From VXYL01 sp965203685 (lineage in GTDB: Bacteria > Pseudomonadota > Gammaproteobacteria > Pseudomonadales > Azotimanducaceae), in assembly GCA_965203685.1 (NCBI GenBank), contig OZ241908.1, positions 806,001-870,000 on the forward strand: a stretch of DNA of 64,000 nt. Reading direction: 5' to 3'. Each line of letters begins with the position of its first letter. Positions within the stretch are counted from its first letter, which is position 1. Below the pieces are notes generated by a model. The model saw nothing but the letters and a program-made list of their open reading frames with translations, did not search any database and was not told the DNA's origin. The translations under genes were made by a program, and so were the position numbers. This document shows, piece by piece, positions 18,014-26,419 of the stretch.

Positions 18014-18021
18014 GCGCTTTA

Positions 18022-18051
18022 GAATATCACGATATTCCAAAGTAGTGATAT
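18022..18051. promoter_or_regulatory. AT-rich nested inverted repeats upstream of the DUF4143 ATPase
   Basis: GAATATC-AC-GATATTC (18022-18037) is a 7-bp-arm palindrome. ATATCAC (18024-18030) is also repeated inverted as GTGATAT at 18045-18051. The patch is strikingly AT-rich for this genome and lies directly upstream of the ATPase ATG at 18013. It looks like an operator or promoter core, but no regulator is identified. Confidence 0.45.
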
Positions 18052-18117
18052 GGATTACACGAGTAGCTGGGTCTTGAGTTGAGCGTGCGGGTCAAGGGTT
18101 AAGATGCGGTCACTCTT

Positions 18118-19692
18118 GTGTCCACAGGCGTCGGTGGCTTGAAGCTCCATCAACTCGTCGCCGTATCGGCATCGGTCGCGGCGACACGCAGCCGGAACGC
18201 CAAGCGCGATGCGCTGGCGGAGGCGATCCGCGCGATGGCACCGGACGAACGGGCCGTGGGCGTCGCCTACCTGTCCGGCGCGCTGCCGCATGGCCGGATC
18301 GGGGTGGGCCCAGCCGCGCTCCAGGACAGCGCAGATGGCGCGAAGACGCCGGCGAGCGGTTCGCCGACGCTGTCCGTGGCCGAGGTCAACGAGACGTTGG
18401 AGCGCGTACGCAACGCCTCGGGCCCCGGCTCGGCCGCTGCCAAGCGGGACGCGCTGCGCGGGCTCTTCACGCGTTGCGTACCGGACGAGCGACTGTTCCT
18501 CGTTCGCCTCCTGGTCGGCGACGTGCGGCAAGGCGCGCTCGACGGCGTCATGGTCGAGGCCATCGCCAAGGCATCGGGCTGCAGTGCCGCCCGAGTGCGC
18601 CATGCCCACATGCTGCAGGGCAACTTGCCTCGTGTTGCGGATGTCGCGATGACCGAGGGGGAAGCCGGGCTTAGCCGTATCCGCTTGGCTGTCGGCACCC
18701 CGGTGCAGTCGATGCTCGCGCAGACCGCGACCGAGGTCGGCGATGCGGTCGCGGACATGGGAAGCGCGCTTCTCGACACGAAGATGGACGGCGCCCGCGT
18801 GCAGGTGCACAAGTCGGGGGCCGACGTGGCGGTGTTCTCGCGCCAGCACAACGATGTCTCCGCGAGCGTCCCCGAAGTCGTGGAGGCGGTCGCGGCCATG
18901 CCCCCGACGGATCTCGTCCTCGACGGGGAAGTGGTCGCCTTTGACGGCAATGGTCGCCCACTGCCGTTCCAGACGACGATGCGCCGCTTCGGCCGCCGCC
19001 AGAACGTCGCGGCGCTGCGCCGCAACCTGCCCGTTCAGCCGTTCTTCTTCGACTGTCTGTTTGCGGACGGGGAGGACGCGATCGGTTCGCCGCTCGCCGA
19101 GCGCATCGTGCTGCTCGACACGTTCGTCCCCGAGGCGCTGCACATGCCGCGGACGCTGACGAGCGATTCCGCCGCCGCGCGCGACTTCCTCCAGGCCGCG
19201 CTCGATGCCGGGCACGAGGGCGTGATGGTGAAGGATCCCGAGTCCGCCTACGCGGCGGGCAGCCGCGGCAAGGCCTGGCTTAAGGTCAAGCCGGCCCACA
19301 CCCTCGATCTCGTGGTGCTGGCGGCGGAATGGGGCCATGGCCGGCGCCAAGGCTGGCTCAGCAACCTGCACCTCGGCGCACGCGACCCGGACGGCGGCGG
19401 ATTCGTGATGCTCGGCAAGACCTTCAAGGGCTTGACCGACGAGATGCTCGATTGGCAGACGCGGGCGCTGCTCGACCTCGAGGTCTCCCGTGATCGGTTC
19501 GTCGTCCACGTCGAGCCGCGCCTAGTCGTCGAGATCCTCTGCAACGAAGTCCAGACAAGCCCGCACTATCCGGCTGGACTGGCGCTCCGCTTTGCGCGAG
19601 TCAAGCGCTACCGCCCGGACAAGGCCGCCGATGCGGCGGACACGCTCGACGCGGTTCGGGCGTTGCATACGGGAGCGCCGGCAGGAGCATGA
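18118..19692 (+). CDS. ATP-dependent DNA ligase
   Basis: 524-aa ligase of the archaeal/eukaryotic Lig1-like group found in some bacteria. It has an N-terminal helical DNA-binding domain (~1-190), then the adenylation domain with the nucleotidyl Lys222 in LLDTKMDGARVQVH; the residue two before Lys is Thr-preceded Asp where most relatives have Glu. DLVLDGEVVAF, FFFDCLF, EGVMVKD and KAWLKVKP are further nucleotidyltransferase motifs, followed by an OB fold. It seals nicks using ATP, in addition to the NAD ligase expected elsewhere. The start is GTG 18118 or, by family comparison, the TTG at 18139 (MKLHQLVAVSASVAATRSR). No Ku, primase or exonuclease partner is adjacent. Confidence 0.9.
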   Translation: MSTGVGGLKLHQLVAVSASVAATRSRNAKRDALAEAIRAMAPDERAVGVAYLSGALPHGRIGVGPAALQDSADGAKTPASGSPTLSVAEVNETLERVRNASGPGSAAAKRDALRGLFTRCVPDERLFLVRLLVGDVRQGALDGVMVEAIAKASGCSAARVRHAHMLQGNLPRVADVAMTEGEAGLSRIRLAVGTPVQSMLAQTATEVGDAVADMGSALLDTKMDGARVQVHKSGADVAVFSRQHNDVSASVPEVVEAVAAMPPTDLVLDGEVVAFDGNGRPLPFQTTMRRFGRRQNVAALRRNLPVQPFFFDCLFADGEDAIGSPLAERIVLLDTFVPEALHMPRTLTSDSAAARDFLQAALDAGHEGVMVKDPESAYAAGSRGKAWLKVKPAHTLDLVVLAAEWGHGRRQGWLSNLHLGARDPDGGGFVMLGKTFKGLTDEMLDWQTRALLDLEVSRDRFVVHVEPRLVVEILCNEVQTSPHYPAGLALRFARVKRYRPDKAADAADTLDAVRALHTGAPAGA

Positions 19693-19733
19693 ACCCGTCG
19701 CCCGGGCACCAAGCGAGACGTCGCGCGGCGCGC

Positions 19734-21317
19734 CTATCGTTGTGCGGTGAGCCGCCCGCGGCCGCTCTCTAGGGCGAATTGCGCCTCGAGTTCCTCGGCG
19801 CGTTTCTTCGCCGCCTCCAACTGGGCGTACTGGGTGAGGTAGCAATACAGGCAGCGTTCGTCGATGTCCGGGGGCAGGACGTCGGTCGACAGCCCTCGCG
19901 CCTGCATGATCGTGCGCAGGAACTTGGCTGTTTCGGGTTTCGCGGAGATGCCCATCTTGTAGTACACGCCTGTTGCGACGGACAGCGGCGTCAGGCCGCG
20001 GCTGTCGACGGCATCGAGCCGGGCACCACGACCAACCAGCAACCGCACCACGTCGACGCTGCCGCGGTAGGCGGCACCGTGCAGGGCCGTGTCGCCGACC
20101 GCGTTGACGGCGTTCACGTCGTTGTCGTGCTCGAGGCAGACCTCGACCGCTTCGAGCACATCGGCTTCCCAGCCGCGCTCGCGGAAACGGTGTAGGTTGC
20201 CCGTATCGCTGTACAGGCCCGCGGCGGCCATCAACGGGGTTGTCCCGTCCGTCGTGGCGATGGTTGGGTCGGCGCCGGCGCCGAGCAGCAGCGCCATCAG
20301 TTCGAGATCCGCTTCTTTGGCGGCCAGCAGGAACGGCGTTGCGCCGACGCGGAACAGCACGTCGCGCATGTTCACGAAGCGCTGTTCCTTGAGACGGTCC
20401 TTCGCCATGCGCGCGTCGACGTCGGCGCCGAGGGCGATCAGCTTGGCGACGAGGTCGAGGGTGATGTCGAGCGCGCCGATCGGGATGTCCGCCTCTTCGC
20501 TTGGCACGACGCCGCGGATGATTGCGCGCTGGACGGCCAGCCGATGCAGCGCGGTGTAGCCGGCGTCGTCTTGGTCCGGATCGGCACCGCGGTCGAGCAG
20601 CAGATCGGCCAAGTCCCAGTGGGTGTTGACCAGCGCCAGTTCCAAAGCGCTCTCGCCCGTGGCGAGGGTCGCGCCAATGTCGGCGCCGGCGTCGAGCAGG
20701 GCGGTGGTGGCCTCGATGCGCCCGGCGCGTACGGCGAACAGGAGCGCATCCAAGCCCTTCTCGGTGCGCGTGGTGAGGTCCGCGTCACCGGCGACGAGCG
20801 CGGCCACGGCCCCGGCGTTGTTGGCCGCGGCCGCCCACATCAGGGCTGTCTGACCGGCGTCGTTGATGGCGTTCGCATCCGCCCCGGCGTCTAACAATGC
20901 ACCGATGGCTGCCGGGTCACCGGTTCGCGAGGCGGTCATCAGCACGGTCTCGCCGCCGGGGACGGTCGTGTCGGGGTCGGCCCCTGCCGCCAAGAGCCGC
21001 TCGACGACGGTCGCGTTGCCATTGACGGCGGCGAGATTCAGCGGCGGGATGCCGTAGCGGTTGCGCAGGTTAAGCGTCGCGCCCGCGTCGAGGAGGCGAT
21101 CGACCATGGCGGCGTCGTTGCGGTAGACGGCCCAATGCAAGGCCGTTGTGCCGTCGATGGAGGCCTGGTCGACGTCGGTGTCGCCGAGGATGCGCTCAAG
21201 GCCGGGCCGGTCGCCGGTCTTGGCGACTTCCACCAATGGTGCGTCCGATTCGTTAGCCGTGCCGTGGAACGCCCCGCACACGGCAACCAGGGCCGCTAGG
21301 TGGCGCGCCTTGGTCAC
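19734..21317 (-). CDS. Exported ankyrin-repeat protein
   Basis: 527-aa protein. The GTG start at 21317 overlaps the stop of the DUF1552 gene by four bases. A short hydrophobic N-terminus (KARHLAALVAVCGAFHGTA) suggests export. Roughly ten ankyrin repeats follow, e.g. DGTTALHWAVYRNDAAMVDR and GDTALHGAAYRGSVDVVRLL, with an irregular insert near 280-330. The C-terminus has an unusual cysteine pair in DERCLYCYLTQYAQLE and a charged helix. Ankyrin repeats mediate protein contacts, so it may scaffold the DUF1592 cytochrome and DUF1552 protein encoded upstream in the same operon (inference). The CLYC pair might be a disulfide or metal site. Confidence 0.85.
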   Translation of the reverse strand: MTKARHLAALVAVCGAFHGTANESDAPLVEVAKTGDRPGLERILGDTDVDQASIDGTTALHWAVYRNDAAMVDRLLDAGATLNLRNRYGIPPLNLAAVNGNATVVERLLAAGADPDTTVPGGETVLMTASRTGDPAAIGALLDAGADANAINDAGQTALMWAAAANNAGAVAALVAGDADLTTRTEKGLDALLFAVRAGRIEATTALLDAGADIGATLATGESALELALVNTHWDLADLLLDRGADPDQDDAGYTALHRLAVQRAIIRGVVPSEEADIPIGALDITLDLVAKLIALGADVDARMAKDRLKEQRFVNMRDVLFRVGATPFLLAAKEADLELMALLLGAGADPTIATTDGTTPLMAAAGLYSDTGNLHRFRERGWEADVLEAVEVCLEHDNDVNAVNAVGDTALHGAAYRGSVDVVRLLVGRGARLDAVDSRGLTPLSVATGVYYKMGISAKPETAKFLRTIMQARGLSTDVLPPDIDERCLYCYLTQYAQLEAAKKRAEELEAQFALESGRGRLTAQR

Positions 21318-22639
21318 AGTCCGGCGAGCCGACCGGTACTGTCGCCGACGTGGTCCAAGTGCACGCCGACCTTGTCGAGCAGGGACAGGCCGGCGTTCAT
21401 CAGCGGCGTGTCCATGGGATAGGTCAAGTGGCGCCCGCCCCGATGCCCGCCCGCGCCGCCGGCGACGACCAGCGGTAGATTGCTGAAGCTGTGGGTATTG
21501 CCGTCGCCCAAGCCGCCGCCGTAGACCAAGAGCGCATGGTCGAGCAACGTGCCATCGCCGTCGGGCGTGGCCGCCAAGGTTTCGATGAAGTCCTTGAAGA
21601 GCGACACGTGGTAGGTGTCGATCTTGATCTGCTGCGCGACCTTCACGGGATCGTTGCCGTGGTGCGTGATCGCATGGTGTCCACCGTTGACGCCGATCCA
21701 CGGATAGCTGCGGTTGCTGTTCTCACGGGCGACCTGGGTGCAACCGACGCGGGTGATGTCACCCCGGAACGCCACGAGCAGCAGGTCGAACAGGAGCAAG
21801 ACGTGCTCTTCGAAATTCTCGGGAACGCCCGTCGGCGGTGTCATCTCGGCGGCGAGGTCGCCCTGCTGGCTGCGCTCGATCTTCTGGATCCGCGATTCCA
21901 CGTCGCGAATGGCCGTCATGTAGTCGTCGACCGTGCGCCGGTCACCGATGCCGAGGGACCGGGTCAGGCGGTTCAGTTCCTCGCCGACCGAATCGAGGAT
22001 GCTGCGGTCGTTGGCCAATTCGCGCCGCCTCGCCGCGGGCGTCGCCTCGCTGCCGAATAGGCGCTCGAAGACACGCCTGGGGTCGTTCTCGTGGGGCAGG
22101 GGCGTGGTGGGAGTGAGCCACGACGTCGAGTTGCGGTAGACGCAGCTATAGCCGAGTTCGCAAAGTCCGGAGACGATGCTGGACTCGGTCGTCAATTCCA
22201 GCGAGCGTAGGATCGTGTCCGCACCCAGGGAATCGGCGGCGTACTGGTCGAGGGTTTTGCCCGCCCGGATGTCGGAGCCCTCGGTCTTCTTCGACGGTGC
22301 GCCGTTGAGCCACCCGGAGTGTGCGCTGGAGTGGCCGCCGCCACCGCGGGCCGTGGCCAGGTTGCTCAAGCCCGTCAGCACCGTGACGTGGTCGCGGACC
22401 GTTTCGAGCGGCGCGAGCACAGGCGCCATGGCGTAGTCGCGACCGCCCTCGCCCGCCGGATGGAAACTCGCGGGGACGATGCCGTTGGGGACGTAGAAGA
22501 AGGCGAGGCGCGGCGGCGTTCGCGGTGCGGCACTTGCGTTCAGCGCTGGCACCATCGCGCCCAGGAACGGCAGTGCCACCGCGGCACCCGTGCCGCGCAG
22601 TAGTTGGCGTCGGCTGATCGCCTTGTTGGTGATGAACAT
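21314..22639 (-). CDS. Tat-exported DUF1552 protein
   Basis: 441-aa protein with a clear Tat signal: ISRRQLLRGTGAAVALPFLG (residues ~8-27), likely cleaved after NASA. The mature part carries PRLAFFYVPNGIVPASFHP, GGGHSSAHSGWLNG and YGGGLGDGNTHSFSNLPLVV, hallmarks of DUF1552. This family is related in architecture to the DUF1501 sulfatase-like proteins that pair with planctomycete-type cytochromes. Function is not established. It acts outside the cytoplasmic membrane and folds before export, implying a cofactor or metal. It sits between the DUF1592 gene (65 bases upstream) and the ankyrin gene (overlapping). Confidence 0.9.
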   Translation of the reverse strand: MFITNKAISRRQLLRGTGAAVALPFLGAMVPALNASAAPRTPPRLAFFYVPNGIVPASFHPAGEGGRDYAMAPVLAPLETVRDHVTVLTGLSNLATARGGGGHSSAHSGWLNGAPSKKTEGSDIRAGKTLDQYAADSLGADTILRSLELTTESSIVSGLCELGYSCVYRNSTSWLTPTTPLPHENDPRRVFERLFGSEATPAARRRELANDRSILDSVGEELNRLTRSLGIGDRRTVDDYMTAIRDVESRIQKIERSQQGDLAAEMTPPTGVPENFEEHVLLLFDLLLVAFRGDITRVGCTQVARENSNRSYPWIGVNGGHHAITHHGNDPVKVAQQIKIDTYHVSLFKDFIETLAATPDGDGTLLDHALLVYGGGLGDGNTHSFSNLPLVVAGGAGGHRGGRHLTYPMDTPLMNAGLSLLDKVGVHLDHVGDSTGRLAGL

Positions 22640-22704
22640 GGTTGCGCGTACGTGCGCGACGGCGTAAGCCGTGACCTATACCACAGTTCGCGTGCGAACG
22701 CCCG

Positions 22705-25137
22705 TCACTGGGCCTCGACGACCACGTCCGGGTCGGACCCGCGCATGCGGAATGGATAGCTTTGTGCGACGTTGACGATCAGGGACTGCATCCGGAAGCC
22801 GTCGTCTGCCGAACGCGCCACGATCTCGCGCACGCTTGGCCCGTCGTAAGGCTCGAGTCCGCGACCGAGCGCGTAGGTCAAAAGGCGCTCGGCCAGGGTG
22901 GTCGCGAAGCGTTCCGGCTTGGCCACGATGGCCTGTTTCAGTCCGACGATGCCGCGCACCCGGGTGCCGTCGGGCAGCACGGCGGCGCTGTCGATCGCGT
23001 TCCAGGACGCGTCGCGTTCGCGGTAGCGGCCGATCGAGTCGAAGTTCTCGAGAGCGAAGCCGGGCGGGTCGATCACGTCGTGGCATGCGGCGCAGGCCGG
23101 GTTGTCGCGGTGTTCGCGCAGTTGCTCGCGCAGGGTCGGGGCCTTCGTGCCGGGCTTGCCAGCCTCGAGATCCGGCACGTCGGGCGGAGGCGGTGGCGGT
23201 GGCGTACCAAGCAGGTTGGCGAGCACCCACTTGCCGCGCAGCACGGGCGAGGTGCGGTCCGGGTGCGAGGTGATGGTCAGCAGACTGCCGTGGCCTAGCA
23301 GACCACCGCGCAGGCTGTCCACGGGTAGGCGGACCCGGCGCAGGTCTGGGTGTTGGATGCCCGTGATGTCGTAGTGGTCGGCCAGGCGCTTGTTGAGGAA
23401 CGTGTAGTCGGCGCCGATCAACTCCGTGACTGGACGGTCGTGGCGCAGGAGGTGGTCGAAGAACAGTTCCGTTTCAAGCTGAAAGGCATCGCGCAGCGTC
23501 TCGTCGTAGTCGAGGCTCGCCGGTTCCGTGGGCCGGTGAAACGCCAGGCTGCGCAGTTCCAGCCATTGGCTGGCGAAGTTGCTTGTCAACGCCCAGGCCT
23601 TGGGGTCGTTGAGCATGCGCCGCACCTCGCGCTCGATGTCGGCCTGGGTGCGCATGCGTCCACTCACCGCCGCGGCGAGCAGCTTGTCGTCCGGGATGGT
23701 GCTCCACAGGAAGAACGAGAGTCGCGAAGCGAGTTCGAGGCCCGTCGCCGGCCGCGGGTCGGGGGTGGGATTGGGCTGCTCGATCCGGAACAGGAAGTGC
23801 GGGCTCACGAGCAGCCGGCGGACGGCCAAGCCGATGGCCGCCTCGAGGTCGGCACCCTTTTCCCGCGCCGTCGCGTAGGCGTCCCGCAAGGCCTGCCGTT
23901 CGGCGGCGGGACCGGTACCGCGAAAGCCGCGTTGGGCAAGCTGATCCAGGATCCGACCCGCGCAGGTCTCCTCGTCGTGCTCTCCTGCGGGCGTACAAGT
24001 GAAGATCGCTTGGCGGCTCGGTGTATGGCCGATCCGGCCGCCACCGAAAGGCCCGGCAACGGCAAGCGAGTGCAGGCGGGGTAGGGCGCCGCTCGCGCCC
24101 GCGATGTCTCCTTCGCCGCGCTCGTTGACGAGCGGTTCGAGGATCCCGTCGACGAGATTGAGCGGCATCTTGTAGAACCTTGCGGCGACGGCGTGGCTAC
24201 CCGCCGTGATGCGAAGGCGAACGCGGTGTTTCGGTGGATCGCGGACCTCCTGCAGCGGCTTCGGCACGGTGAACGCGCCGGCCTGCGCACCGTCGACGGT
24301 CACCTCAAGCCGGTGGTCGATGAGGAACGGGATGGTCCGCCGGGCACCTGGACGGTTGACCGGCTCGAGGGCTGCCGTCAGTTCGTAGACGCCGTCGGCC
24401 GGGAAGGTATGGCGAACCTCGGTGCCGCCCTCCGCGCCGAGTGGCAGATTGCCGGTGCGCGCACGGCGCTCGGCCTCGGTGCCGACGAGGTAGGTCGTGG
24501 TCTCGAACGTGCCCGCATCGCCGATCGCCAACCGGGTGATTGCCTTGGCCGCTGCCAAGTAGCGTTCCATCAACAGGGGCGATAGGCGCAGCGTACCCGC
24601 CATGTTGTCGAAACCGTGACTCGAGTCGTCCGCCGGCAGGTACCGCGACGCGTCGATGTCGAGGTGCAGGAGGTCGCGCACGGCATTCTGGTACTCGTTG
24701 CGGTTGAGGCGCCTGAACACGGGGGCGGGGCCTGGGTTCGGCTGGGCTGCGGCCGCGCGATCGAGTTCCTTCGCCAGCCATGTGCGGAACCGGTCGGTCG
24801 TTGCGGAACGTGGTCTCTTGGCATCGAGCGGCGGCATGGTGCCGGCGCGGAGTCTGGCCACCACCTTCTCCCAGGCCGCGGGATATTCGCCGACGTCGGC
24901 GAGGTCGAGATCGGCGAACTTGATCTCGCCGTTCTCCTCGTGGCAGCGCTGGCAGCGGACGTGCTGGGTGCGTTCGGTGTGGCAGGCCGCGCAGAAGGTG
25001 CGCACGAAGCTGCGAGCCTCGTCGAGGCCGGTCACCGGGGTGGCGAGCACTGGCGGTGCGAAGCCGAGGACGAAGAAGGTGCAGAGCGCCCGGAGGCGCT
25101 TGGTGCATTGAGTTGGCGATGTCGTCGATGCCGCCAT
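22705..25137 (-). CDS. Multi-heme DUF1587/1592/1588/1585 cytochrome-type protein
   Basis: 810-aa exported protein with an N-terminal signal (LRALCTFFVLGFAPPVLA, ~16-32). Heme motifs are CAACH at 49-53 and CQRCH at 62-66, with a third CAACH near residue 680 (NPACAACHDVIDPPG). Between them lie the DUF1587 block (FRRLNRNEYQNAVRDLLHL), DUF1595, DUF1592 (FFLWSTIPDDKLL), DUF1588 (GLLGHGSLLTITSHPDRTSP) and DUF1585 (TYALGRGLEPYD). A proline run of seven precedes the third heme. This is the Planctomycete-cytochrome-like architecture. A role in periplasmic oxidation of large substrates is often suggested but unproven. The operon order is sugar-dehydrogenase-like gene, this gene, DUF1552, ankyrin. Confidence 0.92.
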   Translation of the reverse strand: MAASTTSPTQCTKRLRALCTFFVLGFAPPVLATPVTGLDEARSFVRTFCAACHTERTQHVRCQRCHEENGEIKFADLDLADVGEYPAAWEKVVARLRAGTMPPLDAKRPRSATTDRFRTWLAKELDRAAAAQPNPGPAPVFRRLNRNEYQNAVRDLLHLDIDASRYLPADDSSHGFDNMAGTLRLSPLLMERYLAAAKAITRLAIGDAGTFETTTYLVGTEAERRARTGNLPLGAEGGTEVRHTFPADGVYELTAALEPVNRPGARRTIPFLIDHRLEVTVDGAQAGAFTVPKPLQEVRDPPKHRVRLRITAGSHAVAARFYKMPLNLVDGILEPLVNERGEGDIAGASGALPRLHSLAVAGPFGGGRIGHTPSRQAIFTCTPAGEHDEETCAGRILDQLAQRGFRGTGPAAERQALRDAYATAREKGADLEAAIGLAVRRLLVSPHFLFRIEQPNPTPDPRPATGLELASRLSFFLWSTIPDDKLLAAAVSGRMRTQADIEREVRRMLNDPKAWALTSNFASQWLELRSLAFHRPTEPASLDYDETLRDAFQLETELFFDHLLRHDRPVTELIGADYTFLNKRLADHYDITGIQHPDLRRVRLPVDSLRGGLLGHGSLLTITSHPDRTSPVLRGKWVLANLLGTPPPPPPPDVPDLEAGKPGTKAPTLREQLREHRDNPACAACHDVIDPPGFALENFDSIGRYRERDASWNAIDSAAVLPDGTRVRGIVGLKQAIVAKPERFATTLAERLLTYALGRGLEPYDGPSVREIVARSADDGFRMQSLIVNVAQSYPFRMRGSDPDVVVEAQ

Positions 25138-25164
25138 TCCAAACGGCTCCGCCGGATATGTGGG

Positions 25165-26253
25165 CTACTCCGTCCCCGTGTAGGTCGCCCGGTAGATCCG
25201 CCCTCCTTGATCGTCCGAGATGAGCAGGCTGCCATCGGCCGCTACCAGGACGTCGTTCGGTCGTCCTGATGAGCGCTCATCCGCTAGCCAGATGTCGACG
25301 AACGGCATGTAGGCCGGGCCATCGGCGCCGAAGCGCACGACGCTGACGCGGTAGCCGACCTTCGACGAGCGGTTCCACGAGCCGTGCTCCGCGATGAACA
25401 GTGCGCCCGCGTATTCCGCTGGAAACGCGCTGTGGGTGTAGAAGGCGAGGCCCAGCGCTGCGGAGTGGGCCTGGATCTCCACCTCGGGTGGTACATAGTC
25501 GGCGGGGTCGTGGCCGTCGCCGAACCCCGGGTCTAGGATCGCCCGCCCGTGTACGTGCGGATAGCCGTAGTGCGCGCCGACATCGACGGCAACATTGATC
25601 TCCTCCGGCGGCACGTCGTCGCCAAGCATGTCGCGACCGTTGTCGCTGAACCAGAGCCGCTTGGTGTCGGGATGCCAGGCCATGCCGACGGAATTGCGCA
25701 CCCCGTGGGCGTACACGGTAGTCTCGCCGGTGGCCGGGTCCATGCGCAGGATGCTCGCGAAGCGCGGGTCGTCGGACTTGCACACGTTGCACGGCGCGCC
25801 GACCGGCACGTAGAGGAACCCGTCCGGGCCGACGGACAAGTACTTCCAGCCGTGGTGGCGTCTATCCGGCAATTCGTCCGTGACGATCTCGGGGCGCGGC
25901 CTGTCCCGGTAGGTCGCCTCGATATCGGTATAGCGCAGGACGCGGTCGAGCGCCGCGACGTAGAGATCGCTGCCGAGCAGGGCAACGCCGCTCGGCATGG
26001 CCAAGCCGGACGCGAAGGTCACCACCTCGGGGTCGGCGTCTGCATCGTCGGGAGGTACGACCGCGTACACCTTCCCGGCGCGGCGCGTGCCGACGAACAG
26101 GAGGCCCGAGTCGGCGAGGGCCATCTGCCGCGCATTGGGTACGTCGTCGGTGAACACGGATAGTGTGAACCCGGGCGCGACGGGATCGGCCGCGACGCAG
26201 AGCGCAGCAGCGCACGCGAGTGCGGCGCCCATCGATTTGGCTACGAGTGTCAT
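25165..26253 (-). CDS. PQQ-dependent sugar dehydrogenase-like beta-propeller
   Basis: 362-aa exported beta-propeller of the soluble glucose/sorbosone dehydrogenase family. The signal is MTLVAKSMGAALACAAALCV. Key parts are HHGWKYLSVGPDGFLYVPVG with the catalytic-type His, APCNVCKSDDPRFA (a Cys pair typical of this subgroup), VYAHGVRNSVGMAWHPDT and HGSWNRSSKVGYRV near the C-terminus. It would oxidise a sugar or alcohol in the periplasm with PQQ and pass electrons to a cytochrome. The tri-heme DUF1592 protein encoded 27 bases downstream is a natural candidate acceptor (inference). It is first in the four-gene minus-strand operon. Confidence 0.85.
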   Translation of the reverse strand: MTLVAKSMGAALACAAALCVAADPVAPGFTLSVFTDDVPNARQMALADSGLLFVGTRRAGKVYAVVPPDDADADPEVVTFASGLAMPSGVALLGSDLYVAALDRVLRYTDIEATYRDRPRPEIVTDELPDRRHHGWKYLSVGPDGFLYVPVGAPCNVCKSDDPRFASILRMDPATGETTVYAHGVRNSVGMAWHPDTKRLWFSDNGRDMLGDDVPPEEINVAVDVGAHYGYPHVHGRAILDPGFGDGHDPADYVPPEVEIQAHSAALGLAFYTHSAFPAEYAGALFIAEHGSWNRSSKVGYRVSVVRFGADGPAYMPFVDIWLADERSSGRPNDVLVAADGSLLISDDQGGRIYRATYTGTE

Positions 26254-26419
26254 TCGTCTAGCGCCGCCGTAGGCTTAAAGCACGATGCCCCACCGTAAGA
26301 GAACTGCATCCAACTGTAAACATGAACCGCGGGCTTGTGAGGCACGCCCCCGGGTCCGGTTGACCATCTTCGGCGTGTCGCGCACAGTTGTCCGCTGCTC
26401 AAGAGCGGGGAGAACACCT

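Noticed and set aside
26285..26419. Upstream extension of the double CoA transferase
   Set aside because: Residues are Arg/Cys-rich and non-homologous; the GTG at 26420 has GGGGAG in place and begins at the domain.
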